A program made the translations under genes and the position numbers. From positions 34,626,646 through 34,690,645 of the forward strand of contig NC_057925.1 of assembly GCF_018873765.1 (NCBI RefSeq): a stretch of DNA of 64,000 bases. The letters run 5' to 3'. The notes beneath the pieces are model-generated. The model searched no databases. It was not told the DNA's origin and worked only from the letters and a program-made list of their open reading frames with translations. Shown piece by piece: positions 1-10,861 of the stretch; position 1 is the first letter of the stretch; each line of letters starts with the position of its first letter. The stretch is from Telopea speciosissima (taxonomy: Eukaryota; Streptophyta; Magnoliopsida; Proteales; Proteaceae).

Positions 1-404
1 CAAGGAAGTCTAAGGCTGCGTTTGGTAACGGTCTGAACAAAGAACATTCGTTCTTGATTAGAAACGTTCTTTTACGTTCTTGGTCTAGAATGGTGTTCTG
101 AGACCGAAAATGATCGTTTGGTAACGGTCTCAAGAATGAGTTCAGAACGAAAATGGTGTTTGGTAAAACTTGTTCTTTCAAATTTTATATTAATTACAAT
201 AATGCCATTTCCTTCTAAATTATACCAAGAAAATACTTGTAAAATCAATTTCTCTTTTACCAACCTTAGCATAAAATTAAAATATCTCATTAACATAACC
301 AAAATAATTATAAAAATATGTCAAATTACAAAAATACCATTAATATTGGGTTATTGTGTGGATTGGTGTCATAACTGACTATACTATGAATAGCTGAATA
401 AAAA

Positions 405-484
405 GGGTCTTGGTGGATTCGAACCACCATCCCCTTGGAACATGAGCATGTTCCAAGTGCTCTACCAATTTGAGCTAAAGACCC
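405..484 (-). tRNA. tRNA-like gene with an over-long anticodon arm
   Basis: Read on the minus strand this 80-nt unit has a perfect 7-bp acceptor stem (GGGTCTT/AAGACCC), D-arm stems GCTC/GAGC, and a perfect T arm (GGTGG TTCGAAT CCACC). Internal pol III promoters fit consensus: an A box TAGCTCAAATTGG and a B box GGTTCGAATCC. A TTTTT terminator follows immediately (plus strand 400-404), and CCA is not encoded, as in nuclear genes. The anticodon arm is abnormal: 24 nt instead of 17, and entirely one 11-bp inverted repeat with a 2-nt turn (434-457), so no standard 7-nt loop or U33 can be placed and the anticodon is unassignable. It may be a pseudogene, a SINE progenitor or a tRNA-derived small RNA gene. 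Overall it looks lysine/asparagine-like, but identity is uncertain. Confidence 0.6.
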
Positions 485-2881
485 ATTAACTAGAGATCCA
501 AAACAGAAATACAACAAAAAAAGTCACAGTAGCATGAATCTTCACATGAGGAATGAAATGAGCAAAGGTCTAAAACAGAAATACAGCAAGAGAGTCACAA
601 TGAAATGAATCTTTGCATGAGAAAGTTAACAAGCAAGATTTCCAAATAGGAATTCAGCAGGTGAGTTATGATCTCATCAAAATGGGAAATAAATAGAGTC
701 AACATGAATGCATCTAACTTGAAAAAAAAAAAAAAAATGAAAATCCAGGAGGGAAGTTATGAATACATCCATTCACAAGAAGGAAAAGAGATCTCATCTT
801 CCATATCTTCTCCAAAGCTATGCAGGTTTAAAGGCAGCAATTGTTCAAAGGGAAAGACCCTTGATTGATCTGTTATCATATAGATCTAACAAGGTCTATG
901 CAGGTATGGAAGAATGAATAATCCATTTTGATCATGAGCACTAAACCACTCTTTTTGGTGTTCATTTGCAAAAATTCAGGAGAGGCATATACATTCATTA
1001 TGCAGCAACCATGTACATCTTTACCAAACAGATTAATAGCATATAGAATATATAAATTTATCAAAACAAGTCCCTAATTTAGACTGTAAATCAGCTTTTG
1101 CCCATTTTGGCACAATAAAATCTACTCAATGAGTTATACAACAGGGGAAAAGGGTTACTGTCCAATCTAAGAAGTAAACTAGCTAAAGTTATCATCAATC
1201 AAGGTGAAGACGAAGAAGACACACTACTTGATGAAGCCAACTACTTCTCTCAGTTTTAGCTGATTTATTCTGCTTAGTTTTGTCCATTAACAGAGGAATC
1301 CCCTGTTTCTGTGGTTAATGTTTATGTAGACCCCCTAAGAAGATTCTATATACTCACAGGATGTCCATTCAAACAAAGATAAAGAGTATTTCAAGGTTAG
1401 TGATGTATGGAATAGTTTAAAAATCCAATGTTCATGTTAAGTTAAAGTTTTAACACCAATAACCATATTTACTTCAACAAAGCATCTTCAAATCAAGTTC
1501 TGGTTTTAATGCCAATGACACATGAAAATTAAGAAAATCTTAATTAAAGTAAGCCACAAATTAATCAACTTATAAATATCAAAATGTAGCATTTATCATA
1601 TACATGCATGAAAACAATCAAACAAATGCACCTACTCTGTTGGCAATCACCCATAATTCAGCAAGTTATTATTTTACATTTCTGAGATTCCAACAGCAGT
1701 GAACCAAAAAGGAATACATTCAGAGGGGACAAAAAAAGGAATTGAACAGAAAAGACATCTCTCCCATTTCTTCAAACCAGACCACCCATTTTCACTCCCA
1801 AATATTCAACAAATGTAAGAAAAAAACTCTCTCACTCTTTCACTCACTTTCACTCATTTTCACTCAAAATGTAAACCCACCCCAAGGCTGAAAAAGGCTA
1901 AATAGATCAATCCATTTAGAGAAGGTAAGCATCACCTCATAAAAGCAAATAGAAAGAATGCAACCACCACTCCTTCAACACAAACACATGATCCTATATA
2001 TTGGAGATACTATTAAATTTTAGATAATTCTTCTTTTCCAAAACCCAAACCAAAAAGGCAGGCTTGACATGGGAAGTAGGGGCAATTTAATGCAAGACCA
2101 ACAGGATCTCAAGAAAACAGTAAAAAAGTTACTGATACCCATTAGCCAAAATAGCTTCTAAACTTACTGCAACTCATCAAAGAATGTGAATGGATTCGAA
2201 ATGGGCTGAACAGACTATTAACCGCTAAAAAATTTCCCGGCATGTACAATGCCATTCACCCCTATTTTCAACAGACAAAAGAAGGCATATATCCCAAAAA
2301 AAAAAAAGCAAAAGGTTCACCACAAGGTGCTCCAAAAATCCAAACTCACTACCAACCCCTTGACGAAGAAGTTCAGATAATTCAGAAAAACAAGAAGAAA
2401 ATCAAGAACAAAATGTAGTAACAGCAACTTGTTGTTGGGGGGGGGGGGGGGAGGGACACTACTTTATATCTACCAAAGGAAATCATCAAAAACACATTAG
2501 AAAACTAATAAATCTATCCCAACGTACAGACCATTCTATCCATCCAAACAAAACCATTGAACTGAGACAAACTTCCAGATTAGAGCATTTTTTATGAAAA
2601 TCCACATAATCCCTCATCTGTCTGAGGAATTCGCTTTACCCACTTCAGATCCGGAGGGCCCTCATGGAAAAAACCAACCAATCCATCCACATTAAATTAA
2701 AACTAACTAAATAGATATTGATAACAAATACAAATTAAAAAAAAAAAATCAGAAAACAGCCCTAAAACCCTGCCCTAAGTTGATGGACAGATCTCTCTCA
2801 GATGGGGATCAATTCAGTTCAGAAAACAGCCCTAAAACAGACTTACCACAGGGTGTTAAATCAGCCAAATTGGATCAATCA

Positions 2882-3165
2882 TCACAGAAATATCGACACA
2901 GAGACAGTGAGAGGGAGAGTATGAGAGGGAGAGACAGAGACAGAGAGAGGAAAAGAGCGAGAGAACGACACAGAGACAGACAGTGAGGGAGAGTATGAGA
3001 GGGAGAGAGAGAGAGACAGAGAGAGGGAAAGAGCGAGAGAGAGATGCAGAGAGTGCAAGAGATAGAGAGGGAGGGAGAGAAATAGAGAGAGGGAAATAGC
3101 GCGCGAGGGAGGCAGAGCATGCGAGAGATAGTGAGGGAGAGAAAGCAAGAGAGAGTGAGAGATCT
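2882..3165 (+). repeat. GA-rich low-complexity tract with RD/RE-coding potential
   Basis: The plus strand is almost pure purine with a loose GAGAGA/GACAGA period. It makes long spurious open frames on both strands (Leu/Ser-rich on minus). A plus frame starting at 2780 begins with ordinary-looking sequence (MMDRSLSDGDQFSSENSP) before becoming an Arg-Asp/Arg-Glu stretch, so a captured exon of an RS/RD-type protein is conceivable. On the minus strand the tract begins just after CCCTAG|GTGAG near 3166-3176, a good splice-donor match, so it could equally be a CT-rich first intron after a captured 5' leader. Both readings are weak. Confidence 0.4.
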
Positions 3166-3289
3166 CACCTAGGGCTGTAGAGCAAGGAGTCCTCCCTTCG
3201 TCGTCTCCAAACTTGGTGCTAGCAGAGCGAGAGATAGTTTCGTGATTTGTCTCGAAAATCACGGGTTTTCTTTGTCGCGAGTCATTCTT

Positions 3290-3328
3290 GTTCTTTGCAG
3301 ACCGTCTCTGAGACAGTCTGCAAAGAAC
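3290..3328. repeat. 39-bp near-perfect palindrome
   Basis: Arms GTTCTTTGCAGAC and GTCTGCAAAGAAC (13 bp, perfect) enclose a second 5-bp inverted pair GTCTC/GAGAC, separated by single mismatched bases. It lies in the right subterminal region of the PIF-like element and contains the GTTCTT word repeated in both ends, so a transposase-binding or structural role is plausible. Confidence 0.75.
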
Positions 3329-3480
3329 GTTCTTTTGGTGCTCAAGACCTCTGGTTCGGTCTAAAAGAACGAAAAAAGAACCGTAAAGCCAAACACTTTT
3401 TCATGTTTTTTTGTTCTTTTTGAACAAAAGAACTGTTCAGAACGCTGTTCTAAACGTTACCAAACGCACTCTAATTGTCT

Positions 3481-4516
3481 TAAGGGTGTTAATCGGTACA
3501 GTATCAGGAATTTAAGGGTGTTAATTGAAACGATATGAGGAATTTAGTACGGTTTCAATTCGATATAGAATACAGAAAATAAATAGCAAAATTGTATTAT
3601 ACCTACTAATTTGATTTTCAATATTGATACTATATCGATATATTGTTTGGATACGTTTTTTTATTCAGTATAAAAAATGGTTTTTTATTCAGTTTGAAAT
3701 ACAATTTCTTATTCGAACTATCATCAATTATGTGTGGTCTTGATAGTCTTGTGTAAAATACGGTTTCAAGACATATCATCTGTTATAGATTTGTCACCAG
3801 GGACCTAAAAAACAAGACCATCCGACAAAACATTGATCCGAAGAAGCGAAGATAGAAGAAACCACAGCCAAGCCTTCTGAGCTGGAACAGGAAGAAACAT
3901 TGGAATCACCTTGTCTGAACACCAGATCTCTTTCACCCTGAGATCCAACTTAGAAGTCTGTTCAAGACTTCTAGTTATAGAGACTACTTTCGATTCCAGA
4001 TCATGATAAGAGGTTAGACATCCTGCAGCTATCAAAATGAGTTTCCCTTGTAACAAAATGCAAAAAGCCCAAGCAGAAGAGTCTAAAGCTGACTTAAAAA
4101 CTCATACGCAAATCAAGACAGGAAAATTTAAAGAGGGTAAACAAAACGTATTAACAGAAGCAGATGCAACCATATTTGACAAATAAGGATTTTTTTTTTT
4201 TAGGTAGAAGACAAATAAGGGTTACCACATGAATAATTGGGTGTGGGGGGGGGGATGGATGTCTAAGTCACAAAGCCAACGATTAATGTTCTGTAACTTT
4301 CTCATAGGATCAGACTCAGTAAGCCCGATCATTTCGTCTTTACATTCTTTCTTTTTTTTGGAAAGTTATCTTTACTCTTTGCACCTAAACATTGTTGTTG
4401 TTATTATTATTATTATTAAGCCATGAAAGATTCCATTTTTCCATACCGAAATTGTACCAAATCTTCTTTGGTACGGTTTTATACAGGTCGGTTTCGATTT
4501 CAAATTGACACCCTTA
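3481..4516. mobile_element. hAT-like non-autonomous element
   Basis: The ends read TAAGGGTGTTAATCGG and, reverse complemented at the right, TAAGGGTGTCAATTTG. They are flanked by an 8-bp imperfect duplication AATTGTCT (3473-3480) and AATTGTTT (4517-4524), one mismatch. Size, terminal GGGTGT and 8-bp TSD fit hAT elements. The terminal motif is repeated internally near 3513-3525. A minus-strand open frame of 83 codons (3805-4056) has no family I recognise, and no hAT transposase or dimerisation motif is visible. Homopolymer runs (T at 4191-4201, G at 4244-4253) sit inside. The left TSD overlaps the right TAA of the PIF-like element, so the hAT entered exactly at that boundary. Confidence 0.55.
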
Positions 4517-4546
4517 AATTGTTTATGACATACAATAGAAATTAGC

Positions 4547-4699
4547 AAAGGCTATGTTTAGATACCAAGAAAAGAAAAGGAAAAAACAAGGAGAAAAAAA
4601 TTATATTGTATGCAATGATTGATTTACGTGTCTATATCTCTATCCCCAAATTCAATTTTTTTGAATTTTTTCTTTTCTTGGCATCCAAACATAGCCTTT
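4547..4699. mobile_element. Short MITE with about 26-bp inverted termini
   Basis: The sequence begins AAAGGCTATGTTTAGATACC and ends with the near-complementary GGCATCCAAACATAGCCTTT, with further pairing of AAGAAAAG to CTTTTCTT. It is 153 bp, AT-rich and non-coding. I see no clear target duplication, so the superfamily is open. Confidence 0.6.
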
Positions 4700-4869
4700 A
4701 ATGTTGACTTGGTTGAACCCATTTATTATTCCATTGGCTTGACCAATACTGATTCCATGTGGCAGTTTTGGTAGGGCTGGAATTTTGTGTATTTGTGGAC
4801 CCCAATGTCCTTTGCTCACTTGTTAAGCCTCAGCTTAGTTTGAGTTTTTCAAGTGACAAAACAGTATTG

Positions 4870-6027
4870 AGAAGATATCGGACTGCACACGGAGTCGATG
4901 GATATCTATCTATCTATATGAAGAAGAAATCATGTAAGGAAGGGGATTCTTATTTGTACAAATGGTACTTCGAACTTGGAACGAGCATGAAGAAATTAAC
5001 GATACTTTTTTATCTTTTGAGTTGTTCTGCCGGATCGGTCGCTGAAGATCTTTGGTCTCTACCCGGACCCGATGAAAAAAATTGGATCACTTCTTATGGA
5101 TTCGTTGAGAATGATTCTAATCTAGTTCATGGCCTATTAGAAGTAGAAGGCGTTCTGGTGGGATCCTCATGGACAGAAAAAGATTGCAGTCAGTTTGATA
5201 ATGATCGAGTGGCATTGCTTCTTCAGTCCGAACCAAGGAATCCCTTAGATATGATGCAAAATGGATCTTGTTATATCGTTGATCAGAGATTTCTATATGA
5301 AAAATACGAATCGGAGTTTGAAGAAGGGGAAGGAGCCCTCGACCCACAACAGATAGAGGAGGATTTATTCAATCACATAGTTTGGGCTCCTAGAATATGG
5401 CGCCCTTGTGGCAATCTATTTGATTGTATCGAAAGGCCCAATGAATTGGGATTTCCCTATTGGGCCAGGTCATTTTGGGGCAAGCAAATCATTTATCATA
5501 AAGAGGATGAGCTTTAAGAGAATGATTCCGAGTTCTTGTAGAATAGAACCATGCAGTACTAGACACGAGATAGATCTTCCAAAGAACAAGGCTTTTTTCG
5601 AATAAGTCAATTCATTTGGGACCCTGCAGATCCATTCTTTTTTCTATTCAAAGATCAGCCCTTTGTCTCTGTGTATTCACGTCGAGAATTCTTTCCAGAT
5701 GAAGAGATGTCAAAGGGGCTTCTTACTTCCCAAACAAATCCTCCTACATCTATATATAAACGCTAGTTCATCAAGAATACGCAAGAAAAACACTTCAAAT
5801 TGTTGATTCATCGCCAGAGATGGCTTAGAACCAATAGTTCATTATCTAATGGATCTTTCCGTTCTAATACTCCATCCGAGAGTTATCAGTATTTATCAAA
5901 TCTGTTCCTATCTAATGGAACGCTATTGGATCAAATGACAAAGACAATGTTGAGAAAGAGATGGCTTTTCCCGGATGAAATGAAACATTTGATTCATGTA
6001 AAAGGAGAAAGATTTCCCATTCCTTAG
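4870..6027 (+). pseudogene. ycf2: Plastid-derived ycf2 3' fragment (NUPT)
   Basis: The translation from about 4906 matches the C-terminal quarter of plastid Ycf2, the large plastid AAA-type protein linked to the plastid import motor. Recognisable stretches include [20 protein letters not shown] (about 4987), [20 protein letters not shown] (about 5343) and [16 protein letters not shown] near 5936. The whole segment stays in one frame with no frameshift, but is interrupted by stops at 5515-5517, about 5539, about 5557 and about 5764. By comparison with the conserved protein, these replace Gln, Gln, Gln and Trp codons, each by a single C-to-T or G-to-A change. The open frame extends upstream to 4759 only by chance in flanking DNA. 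The fragment runs past the usual ycf2 end into ycf15 in normal plastid order, so it arrived as one DNA piece. It is not functional. Confidence 0.93.
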
Positions 6028-6076
6028 CCGGAAAGATATGTGGCCATGAAAGAGGGATTAAGTGGAACAGAATTGA

Positions 6077-6426
<350 letters not shown>

Positions 6427-6653
6427 AAATTAAAAATCTCATCCGTTTTGATGTCCTTATGAACATGCTACTGCAGGGACTATGCAACCAAACAACGGTT
6501 TCTTGCCTCCCTAGAAAACTTAAAGGTTTCATTAATTTGGAAGCGGCAACCAAAACGAGAAAGAAAATGTTCAAGACAAGATTTTGTGAAACTTTGATTA
6601 GAAATGCTGTGCCCGTGTTGGAAGGTAGCATTAGGGTTTTGTAGGCCATACCA

Positions 6654-6698
6654 GGAGATTGTATTGATAGCCAACTGATGATTTTACAATGAAGGAGA
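6654..6698 (+). repeat. Terminal fragment of a small repeat shared with 24671-24713
   Basis: About 43 nt beginning AGATTGTATTGATAGCCAAC are identical to the reverse complement of 24671-24713. At the second site the sequence lies beside a tRNA-Met-type primer-binding site, so this is probably an LTR end of a small copia-like or TRIM element. From 6710 to 6880 follow loosely repeated words (ACCATAGTTACTTTTA) without coding potential. Confidence 0.5.
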
Positions 6699-6887
6699 TA
6701 TGGCTATGTATAGCCAAATACCTGAACACTATTACAACCACCATAGTAACTATTACAACAACTTCCACCAACTATAGTTACTATTACAACTACCACATAC
6801 AACAACCATAGTTACTTTTATAAACCATAGTTATTTTTTCAAACCATAGTTACTTTTACATACCAAACCAAACCAAACCATCTTAAT

Positions 6888-7686
6888 CAGTCTCTAGACT
6901 AGTGTCTCCGTCATCGGACCCATCAATATAATGGTATGTCAGGAAATCCTCGTGGTTCTCCATAATGCGATGGATATCAGGGTCTTGGAGAATATCCTTA
7001 GTCTCCCATGCATTGAAGGTGGTGGTAATGAGGCATTCTGGCAAGCAGATGGAGTCTAAATAAATGTGAGAACACATGTTATGCATGAATCGAAGCCATT
7101 CTTCTTTTCGTTCTGTGCTCTGGTCAAACAGGTCATATGTTGTGGTGCATAGCAGCTGGAAATTGGGGGAGAAAGCCATGTAATGGTTTGAGGAGATATT
7201 AGGCTTAACAAAGGTTGAGTAAATATGATCTGGGGGTCTGTGAAAAAGGATGGTGACAAAGGTGTCATCATTAGAGAGAGTAGACAGGATGTTAATTCAC
7301 TGGGAGATAGGAGCAAATAAAGTAAGAAGCTTAGAAAAATAAGGAGATACCTGGAGACCAGGGTAGTCTCTAGGGCCAGGAGGAAGTAGACTACTATTGT
7401 TCCTTATTAGGTAGTAATGAAAGATAGAAATGGGAAGGCACAGTGCTATGTTGTGAACAACAAGGAGGTGCCAGAAGAAGACATAAAATTCTTTTTCAAA
7501 GAGATAAAATTGGTTGATGGTGTAGAGGGTATGGATAAGAAGGGTGACATATCGTCCATTTGTATCGTATGCTGTATTTGTCACACCCCGAACCCACCCC
7601 TTAGGAGGATTCGATGGCTGACCCGAATACTCGATGTATTCGGAGACCACCAGGATCCAGATGCAGTAAATACACGTCACAAGCAC
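6888..7686 (-). pseudogene. Broken reading frame of unknown family
   Basis: On the minus strand one frame stays open from about 7686 to 6888 apart from a single TGA at about 7297-7299 (a change from TGG or CGA would explain it). The downstream half has protein-like composition (segments HNMCSHIYLDSICLPECLI and HRIMENHEDFLTYHYI). The upstream half overlaps the Tekay-like LTR end at 7579, so only the part left of it belongs together. I do not recognise the family. The stretch VSPYFSKLLTLFAPIS faintly resembles the plant-transposon-protein domain also seen in the Sirevirus 3' ORF, which would make this an accessory retrotransposon gene scrap. That link is inference. Confidence 0.35.
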
Positions 7687-9182
7687 AACATAATTTCAAT
7701 AACACGTGTTACATTGATCAGAGTGCAGGGAAAGTAAAGTGCTATAAGTTTTATACATATGATTTATATTGAAAGTTCCAACAGCTCAATATTCTCAAGT
7801 TCACGACCATCGAGCCAACACACAACTATTCTAAAATATAAACAGTGAAAATTTATCCACAAAAAAGGATAGTATTAAACAAAAGAAAATAAAAAGTTAA
7901 TGCCACATCATCAGTTCCTGTTCTCCAAGTAATCCTTTCTTCCACAAACGCATTCACCTGCAGGATCATCTAAAAAGAGGATATTTCACAGGGGTGAGCT
8001 CCACTGAGCCCAGCAAGTAAAGAATAGACCACACACACACAAGCATGAATCCTAAATGCATGGGTTCAATTTTAATATTAATTTCACCTAACAAACAAAT
8101 GCCTAAGTCGGGTCTGTGCTAGGACAACAACTTGAGAAACGTTCTCGGTTCCTTCTTAACCGCCCTGAGACGTAACCTCAACTGTTGTATGGAGCCCACA
8201 GTGGTCGTTGGTATTATATACCTTTCCATGGGTAGACCTCGATAATCATAGCCAGGACCCCATCCCGACGTGCTTCACACTCCTCAATGACAGAGAGCTA
8301 TGATCACCCAAAACCTGAATCCCTGCTGGTAACGGTTGTAGTACTAAGGAATGACATTCCTAGCCATATGCGCTAAATGACATAGTACGAGGTGTATAGT
8401 GCTCCCGCATCCCATACTACGGCACACCATACCTCTCGTTTCCAAGCCGACTACGGCATCTAATCTATCACAAGCATTCACATTGCCAACCATTCCATAT
8501 CATATCATTCACAATCATAAATTATAGACAATGAAATCAATAAATATCGTAAATGAAACAGGAATAACACATGCAAAAGATTACTGGCAATTGTATCTAA
8601 AAATTTAATTAAACGTTCTAAAAAACAATCAAAGCCTATCCCCACTTACCTTATTATGATTGCGATGGTGATGTTGGGTTTTGTTTGGTGTCGGTGGTTG
8701 GCGTGACTTGACGAGCGAATGGTAAGGTCCTACGAATGTTTAACCATATCCGGTGTTAAAAAGCGTAAAAAACCCATGTGGAGTCCTAGGGTTACCCCGT
8801 GGTACAGTTGGACAGGGTCTAGGGAGTGTTCACCAGTGAAACAGCATCTCAGGTTGATGTGGCAGTCAACCGGGACATCAACCTGAGATGACAGTGTTCT
8901 AAAAATCGAATCATTATTCTCTGGTTGGTGAACCAGTCAACTGGGACACCAACCTGAGATGAAAGTATTTTAAAAACTGAAGTTGCATTCTCTGGTTGAT
9001 GACCCAGTTGACGGGGTTTTTGGGCTGAATCCACATTCAACGAAAAATAGAATTTCTAACGGGGTTTTTGGGCTGAATCCACATTCAATCGATCATGGAT
9101 GTTGTTTGCTTGATCTTTACTATGAATGGGGCCATGTTATGATCGATTTGTATGGAAAAATCGAGGTTTTGAAGGTGGATAC
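7677..9182. repeat. 1.5-kb direct repeat, copy 1
   Basis: This segment is about 95 percent identical by eye to 10862-12378, differing mostly by transitions. It ends exactly where the solo LTR starts. Copy 1 has a local rearrangement near 9015-9088 in which a 28-bp phrase (GGGGTTTTTGGGCTGAATCC and following bases) occurs twice, replacing one hairpin module intact in copy 2. Confidence 0.85.
8845..8890. repeat. LTR hairpin module 1 (copy 1)
   Basis: Perfect 16-bp arms CATCTCAGGTTGATGT and ACATCAACCTGAGATG flank a 14-nt loop containing CAGTCAAC. A related module follows at 8919-8958 (CTCTGGTTGGTG...CACCAACCTGAG), where an A-to-G change on one arm is matched by T-to-C on the other. A third, near 8978-9015, is broken off. 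Confidence 0.85.
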
Positions 9183-10861
9183 TGTTTGAGTTAAAATAAA
9201 ACCGCAAGCGTACGGGTCAATCGTAGCTACGGGTCGAACACGAGGAGATATACGCCACTCTATTTAACTAACTTAAAAGTAATGCAAAGTGAACTAAATT
9301 AAAGTGTTAAATTAAACTAATTAAACTAATGAAAATCAATGCATCCTAACTCATAAGCATCTAACAAAATTAAGGGATTAAATCGGCGTCCTAACACATG
9401 AGCATCTAACCTATAAAACTAAAGCGAATTGAAAGGAATAAAAATACAGTCACACATACTAACCATATAAAAAGAAATAAGGGAATAAAAATGCATCCAT
9501 AAACCACAACCATATAAAATTAAAATAAAAGAAATAGAGGGGGAAGAAGAAGAAGATAGAGAGAGATAGAGGAGATGGAGAATGAAATTGAGAGTTTAGA
9601 TGGTAAAATCTGGATGTACTTGCATGAATGTAATTGAAAAGCTTGAATACTTGCATAAACTTATCATGGCCTCCTCTTCTGAATCTTCAAGTCTTGTCAT
9701 CAACTTAAGAACTTAGACTAGAAGGCTTAAAACCTAAACTAGAATTAAGAAATTACAATCCAATTGAAGACTTAAATTGAAATTAAAGCATAAACTAAAC
9801 CTATTATAACCATTAACTAAAAATCATAAAAGCAAACTAGAACTTAGAAAAGTCAAAAATCACAAATTAGAAGGAGAAGAAGAGAAGAAATTTTACTAAG
9901 TGAATGAGCAATTTTTACAAGAGAGGTAGGGGGTATTTATAGGTGGAAGAGAGGAGAAGAGAGAAGAGGGAAGTGTAGGAGAAATATTCCCTAAGAAAAG
10001 AGAATATTCTCTTCTCCTTCCTCTTTTACAATGCCTTGAATCCTAAGAAAAAAATAGAAAGAAGAAGAAGAGAAGATTGTTTACATAGACCTTCTATTTT
10101 TAGAAAAATAAACTTTCAATTCTAACAAGTGCTTCATTTTCTTTGTAGATATCTTCTTCAAGCAATAAAATCAAAGCATCTTTAATTTTTCAACCTTCCA
10201 TAGATGAGAAAATATAAATCTATCCCAAGTAGAATTCCAGAAGTGCCCTTGAGAAGTTGGAGGAGAGAGAGAGTAAGGGTGATGATAAGGATTCCTTCAA
10301 GAATAAATAAAATATCCGTTCTGTCCTTCAGAAAATGTGGAGCATGGGGTGCTTATATAGGCCTCGCTATTGTGTTCCTTACGAAAAATCACCCAAAATA
10401 GACCCAAATTTCGTCCAATTCGGAGTTGGGGAGCCCAAGATATCTCAAGTTGAAGTTAGACTGTCCAGAGCCTTCCAAATGGAATCTTTCGGGTACGGTA
10501 AAGTAACTTCTGATAATTATGTTAAGGCCCCTGGAATCCGAACTTCTGCTTCACTTTGTCCCCGTTCGACTGTCAATAATTATAAATAAACCCCTGTATA
10601 CCATTTTCGCGCGTCGTTACGGAAACGGCCATAACTTCTTCGTTTCAACTCGGAATCAAGTGTCGTTTGAACCATTGCGAAGCTGACTCGATGGGCTATG
10701 CATCCATACTATTAACATCTCGTAAAAGCTTAAAAACATCTCCTTAGCATTATCTCCTCCATTTTCACAATAATTCACCTAAACCCTGAAAAGCACAAGA
10801 AAGCACCGAGTAACTCTGTCCAATGTGGTAAAATGTATGCTTTATGCCATAAGATTTCACA
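9183..10861 (-). mobile_element. Solo LTR of an unrelated LTR retrotransposon
   Basis: Plus-strand ends are TGTTTGAG and TTTCACA, so the minus strand reads TG...CA. A TATA-like TATATAAG lies on the minus strand (plus about 10351-10358), with a pyrimidine-rich leader beyond it. The block ACCGCAAGCGTACGGGTC near 9203 resembles a conserved part of many plant gypsy LTRs. No pol or gag is inside. Simple target duplications are not visible because the flanks are the two copies of the 1.5-kb repeat, suggesting recombination after insertion. Confidence 0.5.

Larger units (their letters stand above)
14..3471. mobile_element. PIF/Harbinger-like non-autonomous DNA transposon
   Basis: Terminal inverted repeats of 17 bp lie at 14-30 (GGCTGCGTTTGGTAACG) and 3455-3471 (reverse complement GAGTGCGTTTGGTAACG), matching at 15 of 17 positions. 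Both are flanked by the trinucleotide TAA (11-13 and 3472-3474), the target duplication typical of PIF/Harbinger elements. Subterminal DNA on both sides is rich in GTTCTT/AAGAAC words, and part of the left end is repeated near 117-131. No transposase frame is visible, so it would need a helper. Inside lie a tRNA-like gene, a purine-rich tract, a G run at 2437-2451 and a 39-bp palindrome. Between 500 and 2750 I see only AT-rich non-coding sequence. The superfamily call rests on TIR and TSD only. Confidence 0.6.

Noticed and set aside
2875-3262. Two long minus-strand open frames rich in Leu and Ser
   Set aside because: They translate the GA-repeat in two frames at once; low complexity alone keeps them open.
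3805-4056. 83-codon minus-strand ORF inside the hAT-like element
   Set aside because: Protein-like composition but no family recognised and no supporting signals; mentioned only within the element.
4759-4869. Apparent host start of a protein fused to Ycf2
   Set aside because: The frame is open by chance for about 37 codons before plastid similarity begins; no known protein and no promoter.
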